Positions 63,131 to 64,000 of a stretch of DNA of 64,000 bases are shown in pieces. Position 1 is the stretch's first letter; every line of letters starts with the position of its first letter. Origin of the DNA: Streptomyces sp. Alt3 (GTDB lineage: Bacteria > Actinomycetota > Actinomycetes > Streptomycetales > Streptomycetaceae); contig NZ_CP120983.1 of assembly GCF_030719215.1 (NCBI RefSeq), positions 1,550,001 through 1,614,000 on the forward strand. The letters run 5' to 3'. A model generated the notes under the pieces. It made no database searches. It saw only the letters and a program-made list of their open reading frames with translations, and was not told the origin of the DNA. A program made the translations under genes and the position numbers.

Positions 63131-63425
63131 GTGGGGACGGCCGACACCAACCGCCAGCTGACCGACGCCACCCGCCTGATGTACTCCTCCGACATGGCCG
63201 CCTTCATTGCCTGGTGCGCGAGCGTCGGTCGGCGGACGCTGCCTGCTACCCCGGAGGCTGAGTACGCTGGCGCACTTGACCGTAACCCCGTCGCCGCGGA
63301 CCGGCCGCCCGCTCGCCCCCGGGTCCATCAATCGCGTCCTGACCGCCGTCCGCCGCGCTGCGCGCCGGTCCCACGCGGACCGTGCGGTCCAGCCTGCCCC
63401 GGGAGGCACGCGGGACGAATCTGTC
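63131..63425 (+). pseudogene. tyrosine recombinase (phage integrase) remnant, frameshifted
   Basis: The first frame gives TNRQLTDATRLMYSSDMAAF and IAWCASVGRRTLPATPEA, the core-binding (SAM-like) N-terminus of tyrosine recombinases. After about 63260 the match continues in another frame as LAHLTVTPSPRTGRPLAPGS and INRVLTAVRRAARRSHADRA. The catalytic domain with its Arg, His and Tyr is absent. It is therefore a decayed 5' piece of an integrase gene. Confidence 0.7.
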
Positions 63426-63429
63426 TCCC

Positions 63430-63659
63430 TCCCTCAAGGGCGCCCCGAACATCAGGGCCTGGGGCAGCTCCGCTACGTCGTCGAGCAGACTTTCGCCCTG
63501 CTCCACCAGTGCAAACGTCTCGCTGTCCGATGGGAACGACGCCTCGAACTCCACGACACCTTCGTCTCATTGGGCTGCAAACTCATCTGCTGGAGGCGCC
63601 TCAAGAAGATTGAATCGCGAACTTGTGCTGCAACTCTAGGATTTACGGCTCACGGTTGA
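63430..63659 (+). mobile_element. IS5-type transposase C-terminal remnant
   Basis: In the frame of positions divisible by three, the product reads GLGQLRYVVEQTFALLHQCK, RLAVRWERRLELHDTFVSLG and CKLICWRRLKK before a non-conserved tail. This is the end of a DDE transposase of the IS5 group, including the final catalytic Glu region (VVEQTF). The earlier DDE motifs are missing. It follows the integrase piece directly, so two decayed mobile genes are joined here. No terminal inverted repeat was identified. Confidence 0.7.
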
Positions 63660-64000
63660 GTTGGCGTATGACGCGAGATCGTGGACCCAAACCTGTAGAC
63701 GCCGACTCCTGAGCATGTCCAAGAGAGAGAGGGTGTGCCGGTAGGTCGCTGACCAAGTGATGTCGGTGCCGCCATGGGGGGCTCGGGTCAGGTCCACAGA
63801 CCCTCGATGAGATGTGAACAGCCCTGCGGCCTGTTCATAGCTGAACCGCCGGCCGGGAACCATCTCGACGACCCGCTCGCGGCAGCACATACGTCCAATG
63901 CGGGAACGGATGGTGCGCAGGTCATCTACTCGTGCCGGTCGGTCGACTCCGGCAGGCACATCCCACTCGACGTCGGCGTAGGCGGACCACAACGGCCAGG
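63636..64000 (-). CDS. SRPBCC-family protein, 5' part outside window
   Basis: About 121 C-terminal codons are visible; the frame runs past the right edge without a start. The sequence reads WPLWSAYADVEWDVPAGVDR, RERVVEMVPGRRFSYEQAAG and GGTDITWSATYRHTLSLLDM. These are typical of SRPBCC/polyketide-cyclase-like START folds, which bind hydrophobic ligands. The stop TAG is at 63636-63638 and overlaps the tail of the transposase remnant. Function cannot be narrowed further. Confidence 0.75.
   Translation of the reverse strand, partial: WPLWSAYADVEWDVPAGVDRPARVDDLRTIRSRIGRMCCRERVVEMVPGRRFSYEQAAGLFTSHRGSVDLTRAPHGGTDITWSATYRHTLSLLDMLRSRRLQVWVHDLASYANSTVSRKS

Overview
The window is GC-rich chromosomal DNA from a Streptomyces-type actinobacterium. 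Genes are densely packed, starts are often GTG or TTG, and stops are mostly TGA. Many intergenic gaps hold long perfect hairpins without a U-tract. From memory, the order hemG, hemE, DUF3000, response regulator, rnd, fadA-fadB, dxs, xylFGH, rok7B7, ngcEFG, acnA and HTH-MurA matches the SCO5998-SCO6041 part of the S. coelicolor core. Several blocks appear to be inserted into that backbone. Synteny is from recall and was not searched.

Layout. 0-11 kb is housekeeping: haem synthesis (hemG partial, hemE), a lipoprotein, an FAD oxidoreductase, DUF3000, a LuxR-type response regulator, ribonuclease D with a frameshift near its 3' end, and the fadA-fadB beta-oxidation pair. 11.2-20.8 kb is a wall-polymer block: a Tat-exported TarC-like protein, a membrane-linked CDP-glycerol/ribitol phosphotransferase, a fused cytidylyltransferase-SDR, a GT4 glycosyltransferase, a lectin-like propeller and an LCP ligase. 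21-30 kb has an amino-acid permease, dxs, the xylose importer xylFGH and its ROK regulator.

30.9-41.8 kb holds ngcEFG (predicted chitin-oligosaccharide uptake), a divergent giant GH92 alpha-mannosidase, two secreted C-terminally anchored proteins and a class F sortase. 42-46.8 kb has an isochorismatase-fold protein with a divergent TetR, a cellulose-type AA10 LPMO, an XRE/DUF397 pair and a histidine phosphatase. 47-56.7 kb reads as one plant-polysaccharide module: GH31 alpha-xylosidase, xylose isomerase, a CUT1 importer, GH1 beta-glucosidase and a ROK repressor. 56.8-62.6 kb returns to core genes: aconitase, GNAT, DUF4236 and an HTH-MurA fusion. The last 1.4 kb holds integrase and IS5-type transposase remnants and a 5'-partial SRPBCC gene.

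Regulation is the richest layer. A perfect CebR box (TGGGAGCGCTCCCA) lies just downstream of the predicted -10 of the LPMO promoter. A one-mismatch copy precedes the CUT1/GH1 operon. A DasR-like site (13 of 16 matches) overlaps the predicted -10 of ngcE. A LacI-type palindrome precedes the GH92 gene. Two exact 20-bp repeats separate the TetR gene from its neighbour. Two different dyads precede acnA. No CebR, DasR or LacI gene is present, so these loci would answer to distant regulators. Neither CUT1 importer has its own ATPase, which fits a shared MsiK-type ATPase.
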